From Bacteroidales bacterium (lineage in GTDB: Bacteria; Bacteroidota; Bacteroidia; Bacteroidales; UBA10428): DNA of 64,000 nucleotides. Position numbers and translations under genes: made by a program. The notes under the pieces were generated by a model. The model had not been told where the DNA came from. It saw nothing but the letters and a program-made list of their open reading frames with translations, and made no database searches. The stretch is taken from the NCBI GenBank assembly GCA_016929525.1, contig JAFGIP010000024.1:21748-85747 (forward strand). Reading direction: 5' to 3'. Shown here piece by piece: positions 37,052 to 49,300 of this stretch (position 1 is the first letter of the stretch; the number at the start of each line of letters is the position of its first letter).

Positions 37052-38413
37052 GTGAAGATAATTATACAACTGGGACAACTGTTACTCTCTCTTTCAATAC
37101 TCATTATTCTGCATGAATTAGGTCACTTTATACTTGCCAGGGTTTTTAAGGTAAGGGTTGAAAAATTCTATCTTTTTTTCGATCCGTGGTTTTCCATATT
37201 TAAACTGAAAAGAGGTGAAACTGAATATGGAATCGGTTGGCTCCCTCTGGGTGGATATGTTAAAATATCGGGCATGATCGATGAATCAATGGATAAAGAG
37301 CAGCTTAAGAAACCTCCCCAACCTTACGAATTCAGAACTAAACCTGCATGGCAGCGTCTTTTGATAATGCTTGGCGGGGTAATGGTAAACCTTATTCTGG
37401 GTTTCATGATATACAGTTTTATCCTGTTTATCTGGGGGGAAAAATATCTGCCAAATAAAAGTCTTACTGATGGTATTTGGGTGACAGATTCAATTATGTA
37501 TGAAACCGGTTTGCAAACAGGCGACAAGATAATTTCAGTTAATGGTGTTGAACCGGATTACTACCGTGAAGTTCTTGAGGAAATGTTTTACGGCGGTGAA
37601 ATGTTAATCGAAAGAAATGGTAAGGACACTGCACTGATTATTGCCATAGATTTTCCGGGAAAGATATCAGATTATAGAATTCATAACAAAGGACCGCTTA
37701 TTTTAGAACGTCAACCCTATATAATCAGTAAAGTTCCCGATACCAGCATTAATGCTGATTTTTTCAAGTCCAAGGACCAGGTAATTGCTATTAATGAAAT
37801 TCCTATAAAATATTATGACCAGGCTGAAGGATTACAAAAAAAATACAGTGGCTCCAGGATTAAAGTAACTGTCATTCGTAATAGCGAGGAAATATCGGAT
37901 TCCGTGTTAATAAGTGATAAAGGTAAGTTTGAGGTTGAATGGGGTTATCTGACATACGAACAGTTGGAAAAGTTGGGATATTATAAACTGGCAAGGCATG
38001 AATATTCATTTTTGCAATCAATACCTGCAGGATTTAAAAAAGCGAAAGATAATATATCGTCATATCTAAGACAGTTTAAACTGATTTTTGATTTCAAAAC
38101 CGGGGCCTATAAAGGCCTTGGAGGGTTTGGTGCTATTGGGGGATTATTTCCGCCGGTTTGGGACTGGCAGACTTTCTGGGAAATAACGGCTTTTCTATCG
38201 CTTATGCTGGCAGTATTGAACCTCCTTCCAATACCGGCACTTGACGGTGGACATGTTACTTTTCTGATGTTTGAGATGATAACCGGAAGAAAACCAGGAG
38301 ACAAATTCCTGGAGTATGCCCAGATAGCCGGAATGATTCTTCTGCTTTTCCTTCTTATATATGCAAATGGTAACGATCTTTACAGGTGGATACTACGATT
38401 GATAGCAAAATAA
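37052..38413 (+). CDS. rseP: RIP metalloprotease RseP
   Basis: RseP is a site-2 protease that cuts anti-sigma factors and other peptides within the inner membrane. The 453-aa protein starts at GTG and has the zinc motif HELGH (His21, Glu22, His25) in the first membrane helix, a periplasmic part with two PDZ-like segments, and the third metal ligand in NLLPIPALDGGH near residue 395. It is somewhat longer than the E. coli enzyme (450). No sigma-E or anti-sigma gene is nearby. Confidence 0.96.
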   Translation: MKIIIQLGQLLLSLSILIILHELGHFILARVFKVRVEKFYLFFDPWFSIFKLKRGETEYGIGWLPLGGYVKISGMIDESMDKEQLKKPPQPYEFRTKPAWQRLLIMLGGVMVNLILGFMIYSFILFIWGEKYLPNKSLTDGIWVTDSIMYETGLQTGDKIISVNGVEPDYYREVLEEMFYGGEMLIERNGKDTALIIAIDFPGKISDYRIHNKGPLILERQPYIISKVPDTSINADFFKSKDQVIAINEIPIKYYDQAEGLQKKYSGSRIKVTVIRNSEEISDSVLISDKGKFEVEWGYLTYEQLEKLGYYKLARHEYSFLQSIPAGFKKAKDNISSYLRQFKLIFDFKTGAYKGLGGFGAIGGLFPPVWDWQTFWEITAFLSLMLAVLNLLPIPALDGGHVTFLMFEMITGRKPGDKFLEYAQIAGMILLLFLLIYANGNDLYRWILRLIAK

Positions 38414-38416
38414 TAT

Positions 38417-38424
38417 TACCTTTG
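38417..38424 (+). promoter_or_regulatory. -7 box upstream of tatA
   Basis: TACCTTTG matches TAnnTTTG exactly, 16 bp before the tatA ATG and just after the rseP stop. TTG at 38399-38401 is 15 bp upstream, a little close for a -33 element. Confidence 0.45.
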
Positions 38425-38440
38425 ATTAAAATATGAAGCA

Positions 38441-38656
38441 ATGAACGGATTTATTCTTATCGGCCCTCCTGGTCCATTCGAGATTATAATAATTGTGATA
38501 ATCTTGTTGTTGCTTTTCGGAGGAAAAAAAATTCCTGAACTGATGCGTGGTTTGGGACAGGGAATGAAGGAATTTAAAAAAGCGACCAAAGAGGAAGATC
38601 CGCCAAAAAAGGAAAACGATAATTCAAAATCGATAGAATCTGATAAAAGCAAATAA
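38441..38656 (+). CDS. tatA: Twin-arginine translocase subunit TatA/TatE
   Basis: The 71-aa protein forms the pore-like part of the Tat system for folded proteins. It has a short N-terminal membrane helix (FEIIIIVIILLLLFGGKKIPEL), the amphipathic helix MRGLGQGMKEFKKATKEE and a charged tail. The FGG/P hinge is canonical for TatA. No tatC is in the window, so the partner lies elsewhere. Confidence 0.92.
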   Translation: MNGFILIGPPGPFEIIIIVIILLLLFGGKKIPELMRGLGQGMKEFKKATKEEDPPKKENDNSKSIESDKSK

Positions 38657-38709
38657 TATTTGCTTTTTGTTCATATACCTTAACTAAACCTTTTCATTCT
38701 CCGGCTGTA

Positions 38710-39897
38710 ATGAGAACAGGCCTCGTATTTATAATAGGATCATTATTTATATATCAAGGCTTTAGAATTAATGCTCAGACTTTACATTTCGAACAAACGT
38801 TTTCTTCAGAATTAGTCATTAATCATTCATTAATTCCGGAGGTTTTTCAATCGCCTGAACAAGGGTATGAATATTATATTGGTTTGCTCGACAATTGTTC
38901 CCCGATCGACCTTGAGTATAATGAATATGTAGAAGAATACATCAATATATTTCTTGGAAAAAGAAAAAAAGATCTTGAGCTGTCGCTGCAGAGGGCACAA
39001 AAATATTTTCCACTCTTCGAAGAAATACTGGATAAAAACGATCTTCCTCTTGAACTCAAATATGTTGCAGTAATAGAGTCCGGGTTAAACCCATATGCGA
39101 AGTCGCCTTCAGGCGCAGTTGGTTTATGGCAGTTCTTGTATAAAACGTGTTCGATGTTGGATCTTACAGTAAATTCTTATATCGACGAACGCAGAGATCC
39201 ATATAAATCTACCGAAGCCGCCTGCCGGTATTTCAAATACCTCTATGCAACATTTAACAACTGGAATTTGGTGCTTGCAAGTTATAACAGCGGTCCCGGG
39301 GAAGTCAGAAAAGCTATAGCCCGTTCCGGCGGAAAGACCGATTACTGGGAAATTCGCAAATACCTTCCTGAACAGGCTGTAAACTATGTACCGGCATTCG
39401 TTGCAATAAATTACCTGATGAATAACTACAAAAGGCATGGTATTGAAATCTTTCAGGGGAAAATGGGAAAAATAAAGACCGATACAGTCCTGATTAATTA
39501 TTCATTATCCTTCAGGCAGATATCGTCAGTGCTTGATATTAGTATCCAGACTTTGCAGGAATTAAACCCAACGTATAGCAAAGATTTCATACCTGACCTT
39601 GAATATCCTTGTATTCTTGTTTTACCGGAAGATAAAATTTTAGAATTTATCACAAATGAAAAAAGGATTATTGGATACAGAATGCCCGAAACCGATTATA
39701 ATTACCTGCTGGCAAATGCCGGTAATAAAGAAAATCGCAGAAAAATAATACATGTAGTTCAGTATGGCGAATATTTTCATAAAATTGCAATGCACTACAA
39801 TTGTACACTTGAAAATATAATGGCATGGAACAATTTGAATAATTTGTCGCTTCATCCGGGGCAGATACTGGAAATCTGGATACCTGAAGATAACTAG
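38710..39897 (+). CDS. mltD: Membrane-bound lytic murein transglycosylase D-like protein
   Basis: The enzyme cleaves peptidoglycan glycan strands, leaving 1,6-anhydro-muramic ends. The 395-aa protein has a signal peptide (residues 1-22, ending INAQ), an SLT domain with catalytic Glu123 in VAVIESGLNPYAKSPSGAVG and NSGPGEVRKAI, and one C-terminal LysM domain (VVQYGEYFHKIAMHYNCTLE). A degenerate LysM-like stretch precedes it. It begins 53 bp after tatA. Confidence 0.93.
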   Translation: MRTGLVFIIGSLFIYQGFRINAQTLHFEQTFSSELVINHSLIPEVFQSPEQGYEYYIGLLDNCSPIDLEYNEYVEEYINIFLGKRKKDLELSLQRAQKYFPLFEEILDKNDLPLELKYVAVIESGLNPYAKSPSGAVGLWQFLYKTCSMLDLTVNSYIDERRDPYKSTEAACRYFKYLYATFNNWNLVLASYNSGPGEVRKAIARSGGKTDYWEIRKYLPEQAVNYVPAFVAINYLMNNYKRHGIEIFQGKMGKIKTDTVLINYSLSFRQISSVLDISIQTLQELNPTYSKDFIPDLEYPCILVLPEDKILEFITNEKRIIGYRMPETDYNYLLANAGNKENRRKIIHVVQYGEYFHKIAMHYNCTLENIMAWNNLNNLSLHPGQILEIWIPEDN

Positions 39898-39965
39898 TGA
39901 TGCTCAGTGCTGAAACGGCAAAATATTTGTTAACTGCTCGGCTGTTATAAATAAACCTTTATACA

Positions 39966-40976
39966 ATGAATATTAAGCATTTTTCTGTATTAATAATTGC
40001 TTTTACAGCAGTTTCTTGCCTTAATAAATCCAACCAGCCATTATTGCCGGCAGCATCTGGGGCACCAGGTGACGTACTTGTAGTAATGAATAATAGTAAG
40101 TGGGAGTCGGCTCCGGGTGAAGCAGTTAGAAATGTACTTTCATTGCCAATGGAAGCAATTCCACAAGATGAACCAAAATATGACATTATTAATATTCAAC
40201 ACCATGCATTTTCTAATTTATTCAAGAAACAAAGGAGTATACTTGTCACCAAAATTGGAAAAGACCAATCTGAGGTAAAGAGTCTCGTGCAGAAGAATAT
40301 GTGGGCAAAAGGACAAATAATTATTACAGTTGTAGCACCTTCAGATTCTGCATTTATTGAATACATCGAAAATAATGCTGTTAAGATTATTTCACTTCTT
40401 GATAATATGGAAAGGCACAGACTTATGAAAGCCTTTGAATCCAGTTCGGAAGCTACTTTGATCGATAAAATAATCAAAAAACATAATATTAAAATAATCG
40501 TTCCAAAGGGTTATAAACTGGGAGAAGATAAAAATGGTTTTATCTGGCTTACTCATGCTTATCGTGACATAATTCAGGGAATTTTAATCTATTATTATCC
40601 ATATACCGATACCAATACTTTTACAAGAGATTACCTGGTTGCACGCAGAGATAAGATTTTAAAGCAAAATGTTCCAGGTGATATTGAGGGCTCATATATG
40701 CAGACAGAATTATTATTTCCGCCAATTATGAGTGAATATAAATTGAATAACAAAATTTATACAGCTGAACTCAGAGGTCTGTGGCGAATGGAGAACGGAC
40801 TTGCTATGGGCGGGCCATTTATCAGTATCACACAACTGGATGAAAAACGAAACCGGGTTGTAACAGCAGAAGGTTTTGTTTATGCTCCGGCACATAAAAA
40901 ACGCGATCTATTGCGTCAGGTGGAAGCCATTATACTATCAATGGAATTTACAGACAATCAAAGCAACGAAAAATAA
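39966..40976 (+). CDS. DUF4837 family lipoprotein
   Basis: The 336-aa protein belongs to DUF4837, a Bacteroidota-specific family of unknown function. It has a lipoprotein signal (FTAVSC, Cys18), then PLLPAASGAPGDVLVVMNNSKWE, the usual family start. The rest is mixed alpha/beta with WLTHAYRDIIQGILIYYYPY and a LRGLWRMENGLAMGGPF motif. It should sit on the periplasmic face of a membrane. It precedes the 123-aa gene by 6 bp, so they are probably co-transcribed. Confidence 0.9.
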   Translation: MNIKHFSVLIIAFTAVSCLNKSNQPLLPAASGAPGDVLVVMNNSKWESAPGEAVRNVLSLPMEAIPQDEPKYDIINIQHHAFSNLFKKQRSILVTKIGKDQSEVKSLVQKNMWAKGQIIITVVAPSDSAFIEYIENNAVKIISLLDNMERHRLMKAFESSSEATLIDKIIKKHNIKIIVPKGYKLGEDKNGFIWLTHAYRDIIQGILIYYYPYTDTNTFTRDYLVARRDKILKQNVPGDIEGSYMQTELLFPPIMSEYKLNNKIYTAELRGLWRMENGLAMGGPFISITQLDEKRNRVVTAEGFVYAPAHKKRDLLRQVEAIILSMEFTDNQSNEK

Positions 40977-40982
40977 TATATT

Positions 40983-41354
40983 ATGGAAAAATTACCGGTT
41001 GGTAAAGAAGACCTGGCAAAATACCATGATGATGTAGAAATTGTCAGAAAAACAGCCAAACAGGTAATTAAAGATTTTGCTGAATTTGGAATTGACATTT
41101 CATTTCCAACCAACCTGAAATTTGCGTACAATCAACTTTTCGATGAGCTTTCTCCGATTATTCAGGAAATCATAGATAAAGATATGTCACGACTTTATTC
41201 TTTACTTTATCGCATAGATATTCACGAATCAACAGTAAGGAAAGGCACTCATGAAATGAATAAACTTGAATTGCACGATGTAATTACGCACCTTATACTT
41301 GAACGGGAACTTAAGAAAGTCTTAACACGTCTGCATTTTAGTCAAAATAGCTGA
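40983..41354 (+). CDS. Conserved hypothetical protein, 123 aa
   Basis: This small, soluble, all-helical protein is not one I can name. It has no signal peptide or membrane segment. A central stretch, FDELSPIIQEIIDKDMSRLYSLLYRIDIHES, is followed by a basic and His-containing helix ending LKKVLTRLHFSQNS. The 6-bp gap to the DUF4837 gene suggests a functional link or shared transcript. Confidence 0.78.
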   Translation: MEKLPVGKEDLAKYHDDVEIVRKTAKQVIKDFAEFGIDISFPTNLKFAYNQLFDELSPIIQEIIDKDMSRLYSLLYRIDIHESTVRKGTHEMNKLELHDVITHLILERELKKVLTRLHFSQNS

Positions 41355-41610
41355 TCCGGGTACAAAACATAAAATTAATTTAAAACTGACGAGCTTTTTC
41401 TAATTAGAATTTCCAAAAACTCTCAATGTATTATTCCGGCTTCTTTATTCATTATTAAATTACTATCTCCAACTGTATCTACAATTCTTTAATATTGTCA
41501 GATAGAATTATTATTTTTAGCCAATTTTTAAGTGATGTTGAGAAATTCTTGTTGGAATTTATTGAGAATCAAGAATTTTACATCAGTTCAACCGAAAAGA
41601 TATTTATGGG

Positions 41611-42663
41611 ATGAAGAATAATAGAATTGTAGTAGGAATTACACATGGTGACATAAATAGTATTAGTTATGAAGTAATTATTAAGGCCCTTATGGATAAC
41701 AGGATAATGGATTTCTGTACTCCTGTGGTTTATGGATCTCCAAAGGTTGCTGCATATCACAGGAAGGCTTTGAATATTGATAACTTCAGCTTTAATAATA
41801 TTAAAACTCCCGAGGAGGCAAATCCGAAACGTGCAAATATCATTAATTGTATTAGTGAAGATATCCGAGTGGAACTCGGGAAATCTACTTCAGTTGCCGG
41901 AGAAGCATCAGTTAAGGCGCTTGAAATAGCATGTCAGGACCTTGCTGATGGTAAAATTGATGTACTGGTTACAGGGCCAATTAATAAATATAATATCCAG
42001 TCGGAGAAATTCACTTTTGCCGGACATACAGAATTTCTTGAAACACGATTTAATTCGGCCGGAGGGCTCATGTTTATGGTTAACGATTTTTTTAGGGTTG
42101 GTGTTGTTACAAGCCACATTCCAATTGCTAAGATTCCGGAGTATATTACAAAAGATGCAGTTCTGAATAAGATCAGGATCATGAATAAATCGCTCATTGA
42201 GGATTTTGGATGCAGGAAACCACGCATTGCTCTGCTAGGGTTGAACCCTCACGCGGGAGACAATGGGGTGATAGGAGACGAGGAAAAAAGAGAGATCAAA
42301 CCAGCCATTGAAGCTGCCCGGGAAGAAAGTATACTTGCATTCGGGCCGTATCCGGCTGACGGTTTTTTCGGATCAGCAAATTTTAACAAATTCGATGGCA
42401 TTTTGGCAATGTACCACGACCAAGGGCTTATACCTTTCAAAGCATTGCTCACCGATGAAGGTGTAAATTTTACAGCAGGATTATCGGTTGTAAGAACTTC
42501 ACCGGCACATGGAACAGCATATGAAATTGCGGGAAAGGGCGAAGCTTCGGCCAATTCCTTCAGAAAAGCCATCTATCTGGCCTGTGATATTTTTAAGCGA
42601 AGAAATGGTTATAAAGAATTGACGGAAAATCCGCTTAAATCCTATGATATTTCAGAAATTTAG
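41611..42663 (+). CDS. pdxA: 4-hydroxythreonine-4-phosphate dehydrogenase
   Basis: PdxA oxidises 4-phosphohydroxy-L-threonine in the DXP-dependent pathway to pyridoxal phosphate. The 350-aa protein has the start VGITHGDINSISYEV (GDPxG-type loop altered to GDINS), VTGPINKYNI, the metal-binding His of FAGHTEFLE, the second in AMYHDQGLIPFK, and the third in SPAHGTAYEIAGKG. pdxJ is not in the window. A 256-bp gap precedes it, in which I see no clear promoter or RNA. Confidence 0.95.
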   Translation: MKNNRIVVGITHGDINSISYEVIIKALMDNRIMDFCTPVVYGSPKVAAYHRKALNIDNFSFNNIKTPEEANPKRANIINCISEDIRVELGKSTSVAGEASVKALEIACQDLADGKIDVLVTGPINKYNIQSEKFTFAGHTEFLETRFNSAGGLMFMVNDFFRVGVVTSHIPIAKIPEYITKDAVLNKIRIMNKSLIEDFGCRKPRIALLGLNPHAGDNGVIGDEEKREIKPAIEAAREESILAFGPYPADGFFGSANFNKFDGILAMYHDQGLIPFKALLTDEGVNFTAGLSVVRTSPAHGTAYEIAGKGEASANSFRKAIYLACDIFKRRNGYKELTENPLKSYDISEI

Positions 42664-42724
42664 ATTAACATTTCAAAGTTTCAGTAAACCCTGATCATAT
42701 TACCATATTGAATAAATTTAATAT

Positions 42725-43306
42725 ATGCTTGAATATATAAAAGGAGAAATAACAGAATTGACTCCCACCATGGTAGTGCTGGAACAAAATGGTATTGGAT
42801 ACTCAATTAATATTTCCCTTAACAGCTACACACAGTTACAGGGCGTTGAACATAGCAGAATATTCATTCACCAGGTAATCAGGGAAGATGTACATTTATT
42901 ATTCGGATTTACAACTACCGATGAAAGAGAAGTTTTCAGATTACTTATTTCTGTTTCTGGTGTTGGAGCTAACACTGCACGGATGATACTTTCATCTATG
43001 AGTTCCGATGAAGTCCGTATGGCTGTTAGTACTGAGAATGTTGATACTTTGAAAGGAATAAAAGGAATAGGTGCAAAATCGGCCCAAAGAATAATAGTTG
43101 ATTTGAAAGATAAGATAGGTGAAGTTACTTCCGGCAATGAAATATTCAAAAAAGTAGACAATACAATAAAAAAAGAAGCGTTATCTGCACTGGAGATTCT
43201 TGGTTTCTCCAAAAAGAATGCAGAAAAAGCTATAGATAAATTGCTTTTGAAAAATAGTTCAATGCCTGTTGAAGAACTTATTAAACAGGCATTAAAATTA
43301 TTGTAA
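42725..43306 (+). CDS. ruvA: Holliday junction helicase subunit RuvA
   Basis: RuvA binds four-way DNA junctions and loads the RuvB motor. The 193-aa protein has the N-terminal OB fold, two helix-hairpin-helix motifs (LISVSGVGANTARMIL and LKGIKGIGAKSAQRII), and the C-terminal RuvB-binding domain (KEALSALEILGFSKKNAEKAI). The length is standard. It ends 14 bp before sprA, as in many Bacteroidota. Confidence 0.97.
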   Translation: MLEYIKGEITELTPTMVVLEQNGIGYSINISLNSYTQLQGVEHSRIFIHQVIREDVHLLFGFTTTDEREVFRLLISVSGVGANTARMILSSMSSDEVRMAVSTENVDTLKGIKGIGAKSAQRIIVDLKDKIGEVTSGNEIFKKVDNTIKKEALSALEILGFSKKNAEKAIDKLLLKNSSMPVEELIKQALKLL

Positions 43307-43320
43307 CAATCTTATTACGT

Positions 43321-46300
43321 GTGTATCTGAGGTACAGTGGAACAATACAGGATATAGTCGGAGGTAGCAGAGTTCTTTTGCGCTTATTGTTTTGTGTGTT
43401 TTTATTTCTGGTTTCAGCTTCTTCATTAAACGCGCAGGAAGATGACGTTAGAGAAGATGAATCAAGACAACCGGGTTCCGGCGAACTTCGATACCCTATA
43501 AATGAACGTTATAATTACCCGTTCTCAACATCAGGGACACAGTCTCCTATACTGTTGCATCCGCCATCGAATGTTGAACAATCTGTTATTTACGATCCTG
43601 AGTCACGTCAATATGTATTTTCTGAGAAGGTGGGAGAACTGAATTACAGGCCACCGAGTTCAATGTCGCTGGATGAATACAGGAAGTACTCGGCGAAGGA
43701 ATCAGAAAATAAATACTGGAAAAAACGTTCACGGGAAGAAGCCGGCGAAGGGCCATCGTTTATGCAAAACCTGAGGTTAGGAAACCAGGCAATTGATAAA
43801 GTATTTGGTACTGATGTTATAAATATTACTCCATCAGGAAGTGCTACCCTTTCATTCGGATATGGTATTTCAAGAAATAAAAATCCAATAATACCGGTAA
43901 ACCAACAAAGAAATGGTTCATTTGAATTTGATGAAAAAATTATGATGAATGTTACCGGTTCGATCGGGGATAAAATGGAAGTTGCTCTTAACTATAATAC
44001 AGAAGCAACATTCGATTTTGAAAATAAAACCAAGCTTGAATATGCCGGTAAGGAAGACGAAATAATTAAAAAGATTGAAGCCGGAGATGTTACGTTTTCA
44101 CTTCCTGGTTCGCTAATAACAGGAAGCCAGAGCTTATTCGGATTAAAAACCGAATTGCAGTTTGGAAAGCTAACCGTTACAAGTGTTATAAGCCATCAAA
44201 GAAGCGAGTCGAGTTCTGTTAATGTTGAAGGAGGTGCCCAGCTTACCGATTTTGAGATCAATGCTGACGAATATGATGAAAACAGGCACTTTTTTTTATC
44301 ACATTTTTTTAGAGACAATTACAATGAATGGCTTAAGAATCTTCCTTATATTGAGTCGCAAGTGCAAATTCAACAGGTTGAAGTATGGGTGGTAAACAGG
44401 CAGAATGACTTCTCTGAAGCCCGCAATATAGTTGCTTTTATGGACCTTGGTGAAGGTTTCGATCCGGATGGTTTAGCCAATTTCTATGCAGATGAGAACC
44501 TTATCAGACCAGCACAAAGAACAAATCAACCTACGGAGAATGCACTGAATAATATTTACAGAAGTATTTCAAGTAACTCAGCTATCAGAAATCTCAGTAG
44601 TGTGGAAACTGCTATAAGAAGTTATAGCAACGGAACATATACTGCAGGTCGTGATTATGTTACTCTTGAAAGTGCGCGTCCTTTATCAGAAAGGGAATAT
44701 TCAATCAATCGCGAGTTGGGGTATATCTCTCTTAATTCTCCATTAAGAAATGATGAAATACTGGCTGTGGCGTTTACCTATACTTACAGGGGAAAGACAT
44801 ATGTAGTGGGAGAACTGTCTAACAATATTAATGCTCCGGATGTACTAATCCTGAAAATGTTGAAAGGTACTACACCGACTCCAAAATATCCAACCTGGGA
44901 CCTGATGATGAAAAACGTATACTCTATTGGTGCATATCAGGTCAGTCGCGAAGGTTTTGAATTAAATGTATTGTATCGTAACGACAGAACAGGGTTACCG
45001 GTTAATTATCTATCGGAAGAGGACTCTGCAGCGATGTCTCCACAGGTTCAGAATCAGATTCTGTTAAAAGTATTTGAGCTTGATAATCTTGACAACCGAA
45101 ATGAACCAACCCCCGATGGTTTCTTCGATTTTATTGAGGGTGTAACTGTAAATTCAAATAATGGCAGAATATATTTTCCATTACTGGAACCATTCGGAAA
45201 GGATCTGCGTCGAAAAATTACCGACAACGACCCCACTGACGTTATTAAAAATCGAACGGCGGATAAATATGTATTTGAAGAATTGTACGATTCTACTAAA
45301 ACTAAAGCAGAGCAGGTCGCTGAAAAAAACAAGTTTTTGCTAAAGGGACGATATCAGTCATCATCGAGTTCGGAAATACAGTTAAACGCAATGAACATTC
45401 CGAGAGGTTCTGTTATTGTAACTGCAGGGGGAATAACACTTGAAGAAGGAACTCATTATACTGTTGATTATACGCTTGGCAGGGTTAAGATACTTGACCA
45501 GGGATTGCTCGAGTCGGGTACACCAATTCGTATTTCTTTAGAGAGTAACTCATTATTTAATATACAGACTAAAACCCTTCTCGGCACTCATCTTGATTAT
45601 CGTTTTTCAGAAAATTTCAATATAGGTGCAACAGTTATGAATCTTACAGAGCGCCCGCTAACACAAAAAGTGAATATGGGTGAAGAACCAATTTCAAATA
45701 CAATTTGGGGTTTAAATACTTCATATCGTACTCAAAGTCAGTTATTGACCACTTTGGTTGATAAAATACCGCTTATTGAAACAAAAGAACCATCAAGTAT
45801 ATCTCTGGAAGCTGAGTTTGCTCACCTGATCCCCGGACAATCTAAAGCCATAGGTAAAAACGGAAGGGCTTATATCGACGATTTTGAAGCTGCACAAACT
45901 AAAATTGAAATGAAAAGCTTTATATATTGGAAACTTGCCAGTCCGCCGAAAAACAGTAATATTTTTGGTACTCTTAGCGCTGAAGGACTGGCAGTTGGTT
46001 ATGGACGGGCAAAGTTAGCATGGTACACTATCGATCCACTGTTTTATGGATCAAGTTCATATCGTCCGGATAACCCGCAGGTGGATATTGATGTCCATAG
46101 TCATTATGGCAGAAGAATACAGGAACAGGAGATCTTCCGTGAAAAAGACAATGCTACTCCGGGTATTAATCATATTCCTATTTTCGATCTCGCTTTTTAT
46201 CCCAACGAACGTGGCCCTTATAATTATACTGATATTGAGCCAGACGGAACTTTATCTGAACCCGAAACCCGTTGGGGAGGTATAATGCGTGAAATTCAAC

Positions 46301-49300
46301 ATAGCGACTTTGAAACTTCTAATATTGAATTTATTGAATTCTGGTTGATGGATCCGTTTCTTGAAAATACTGATCATGAGGGAGGCGACCTGTTTATTCA
46401 TCTTGGTGAAATATCAGAAGATGTGCTTCCCGATAATAGAAAATCATATGAAGGTGGACTACCGGTCGATCCTAATGAAGTAGTCGATGTTGATGAAACG
46501 GAATGGGCAAGAGTGCCCCGTGGACAGGCATATAACAATACATTTGATCCTGAAGGAAGGAATAATCAGGATGTTGGCCTGGACGGTTTGCGAAACCAGG
46601 ATGAAAGATTATTTTATAGTGATTTTGTAAATAGATTACCTGCAAATTTGCAGATTGATGATATTTCTGCTGATGACTATGTTCATTTCCTTGATGATGT
46701 CCCGGGTGATAATGACAGGGGCATATTTGAAAGGTATAAAAATTATAACGGGATGGACGGTAATTCTCAGGAACAGGGTGATAGCGAATATTCTACGACG
46801 AGTCAGACCGAACCTGATAACGAAGATATTAATAACGACAATACATTAAATACAACAGAAACATATTACCAATACCATGTCAGCCTTAAAAAAGAAGATT
46901 TTGTTGTTGGTGAGAATTATATCATTGATAAAGTAGAATACCCTCATTCCAGTTTCGAAACTCCTGCTGTCTGGTACCAGTTCAGAATACCGTTGAGTGA
47001 TTATGAAAGTACATATGGTGATATTGAAGATTTTAAATCAATCCGCTTTATGAGGTTACTTCTTAATGATTTCCGGGAAGAAGTGAAGCTGCGTTTTGCT
47101 ACATTGGATCTGATTCGGGGGGAATGGCGCAGGTACTATTCCGATTTAAATGAAACAGGGGCAGTTGTTACTCAGGAGGTTGATCCTGCTTCATTTGAAG
47201 TTTCCACTGTTAATATAGAAGAAAATTCTTCTAAGGAACCTGTGAATTACGTTTTACCTCCCGGAATCGACAGGGTCATCGATCCGGCAAATCCTCAGGT
47301 AGCTCAGTTGAATGAGCAATCGATAGTATTAAAAATTGAAGACTTACCTGATGGTGATGCCAGATCAGTCTTTAAAAACGTGGAACTGGATCTCAGACAA
47401 TATAAAAACCTGAAAATGTTTATTCATGCCGAAGCATTTCCCGGAATGCAGGATCATTTAGCGGATGGGGATTTAACAGCATTTCTGCGACTGGGATCCG
47501 ACTATCAGAACAATTATTATGAAATAGAAATACCACTATATGTTACACCTCATAGAGTTTATAATAATGACAATTTGGACGACAGGAGGGAAGTATGGTA
47601 TGACGGACATAATGATGAAGGTAAGGACAACACAATAGACCTTGTATTGAACGAACTTGTTGAATTAAAGAAGGAAAGAAACCGCCGGGTACAGGAAGAA
47701 CCATTTAACTTTACTGTGCAGGGTGTTTTTTCCTCAGTCGATGAACAGGGAAGAATTAGAAAAGTAAAAGGAACTCCAAACCTGGGTAATATCAGGCAGA
47801 TAATGATTGGTGTGCGAAACTCAGGTGATGCAACAAGCTATAACAGGAGAAATGATGGTCAGGTAAAATCGGCTGAGATTTGGTTTAATGAACTCAGACT
47901 TGAGAACTTCAATAATAAGGGCGGATGGGCTGCAAACGGACGAATTCAGACCCAGCTGGCCGACTTTGGTGTTGTTAACCTTGCCGGCAGTACTAGTAAA
48001 CCTGGTTTCGGGAGTATAGAGGAAAAGGTTGATGAGCGTTCAATGGAAGAAATTAACCAGTATGATATTTCTTCAAACCTTGAAATGGGGAAATTCTTTC
48101 CCGAAAAAGCCAATGTATCAATTCCCCTTTATTTCGGGGTGTCAAAAACAATAATAAATCCTGAATATTACCCCAAAGATCCTGATATCAGGTTCGAGGA
48201 TGTACTTAGAGAAGCAGACAGTAAGGCAGAGAGAGATAGTATTAAAGAAATTTCACAGGATGTTACAGCACGAAAAAGTATAAATCTTACAAACGTAAGA
48301 TGGAACAAGAAATTTAAAAAATGGAACGTATTTTCGCCGGGTAACCTGTCTGCAAGTGTTGGATATACAGAGACAAAAGCACATAATTACAATACGGAGT
48401 ATAATAATTTATGGAAATATAATCTTGGATTAAACTACGTATTTAATACACGACCAAAAAATATACAGCCGTTTCAAAAATCGAAATCTCTTCGTAAACC
48501 AGCTTTCAAACTAATACGTGATATAAATTTTAATCCGTATCCTTCACGTTTTAGTTTTGGCAGCATGTTCGACAGGACTTACCAGGAATCTAAAATGCGT
48601 GATATATACGATGATGTTGAACTGATAATTGACCCTTCTGTTAACAAAGATTTTAGTTGGGATAGGCAATATGATTTAAAGTGGGATATTACGAGAAGCC
48701 TTAAATTGGATTATTCAGCTACAAACAGTGCACGAATTGATGAACCGGCTGGTCAACAGGATTTATTTATTAAAGACAATGAACACTGGAAGGATTCGGT
48801 TTGGACAAATATTTGGCAAACTTTTGGGCGTAATATGTCATTCTCACAAAAACTCAACATTAGTTACAATGTTCCTATCAATAAAATCCCGTTTCTTGAC
48901 TGGACAACAGTAAATGCATCATACGGTTCAACATACAGTTGGGTGAGAGGTGAGCAACTTCGTGACGAAACCCGGGAACTTGGGAATACATTAAAGAATT
49001 CTAATACTGTCAAGCTGAACGGTAGTTTTAATATGCGTAGCCTGTATAATAAATTTGGTTATCTGAAACGACTTGATGCAAAATACAGGGGGAGCAAACG
49101 TCCGGACCCTTCAGAACAACGTTATAAAACTGTCGAATATGAAAAAAGAACATTCTTCAGGGCAGGGAGTTCGAAAACTATAACACATCGTCTTAAAACA
49201 GAAGATGTGCAGATTAAAGTGATAGACGCAAATGGGGCAGAAGTAGAGGTATCCAGTGCAATTGAGGATGAAAACAAAGTATCTATTACTTCTGAGGAAG

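Noticed and set aside
41355..41610. Possible riboswitch or promoter before pdxA
   Set aside because: The 256-bp gap shows no conserved riboswitch core, no TAnnTTTG box and no strong hairpin.
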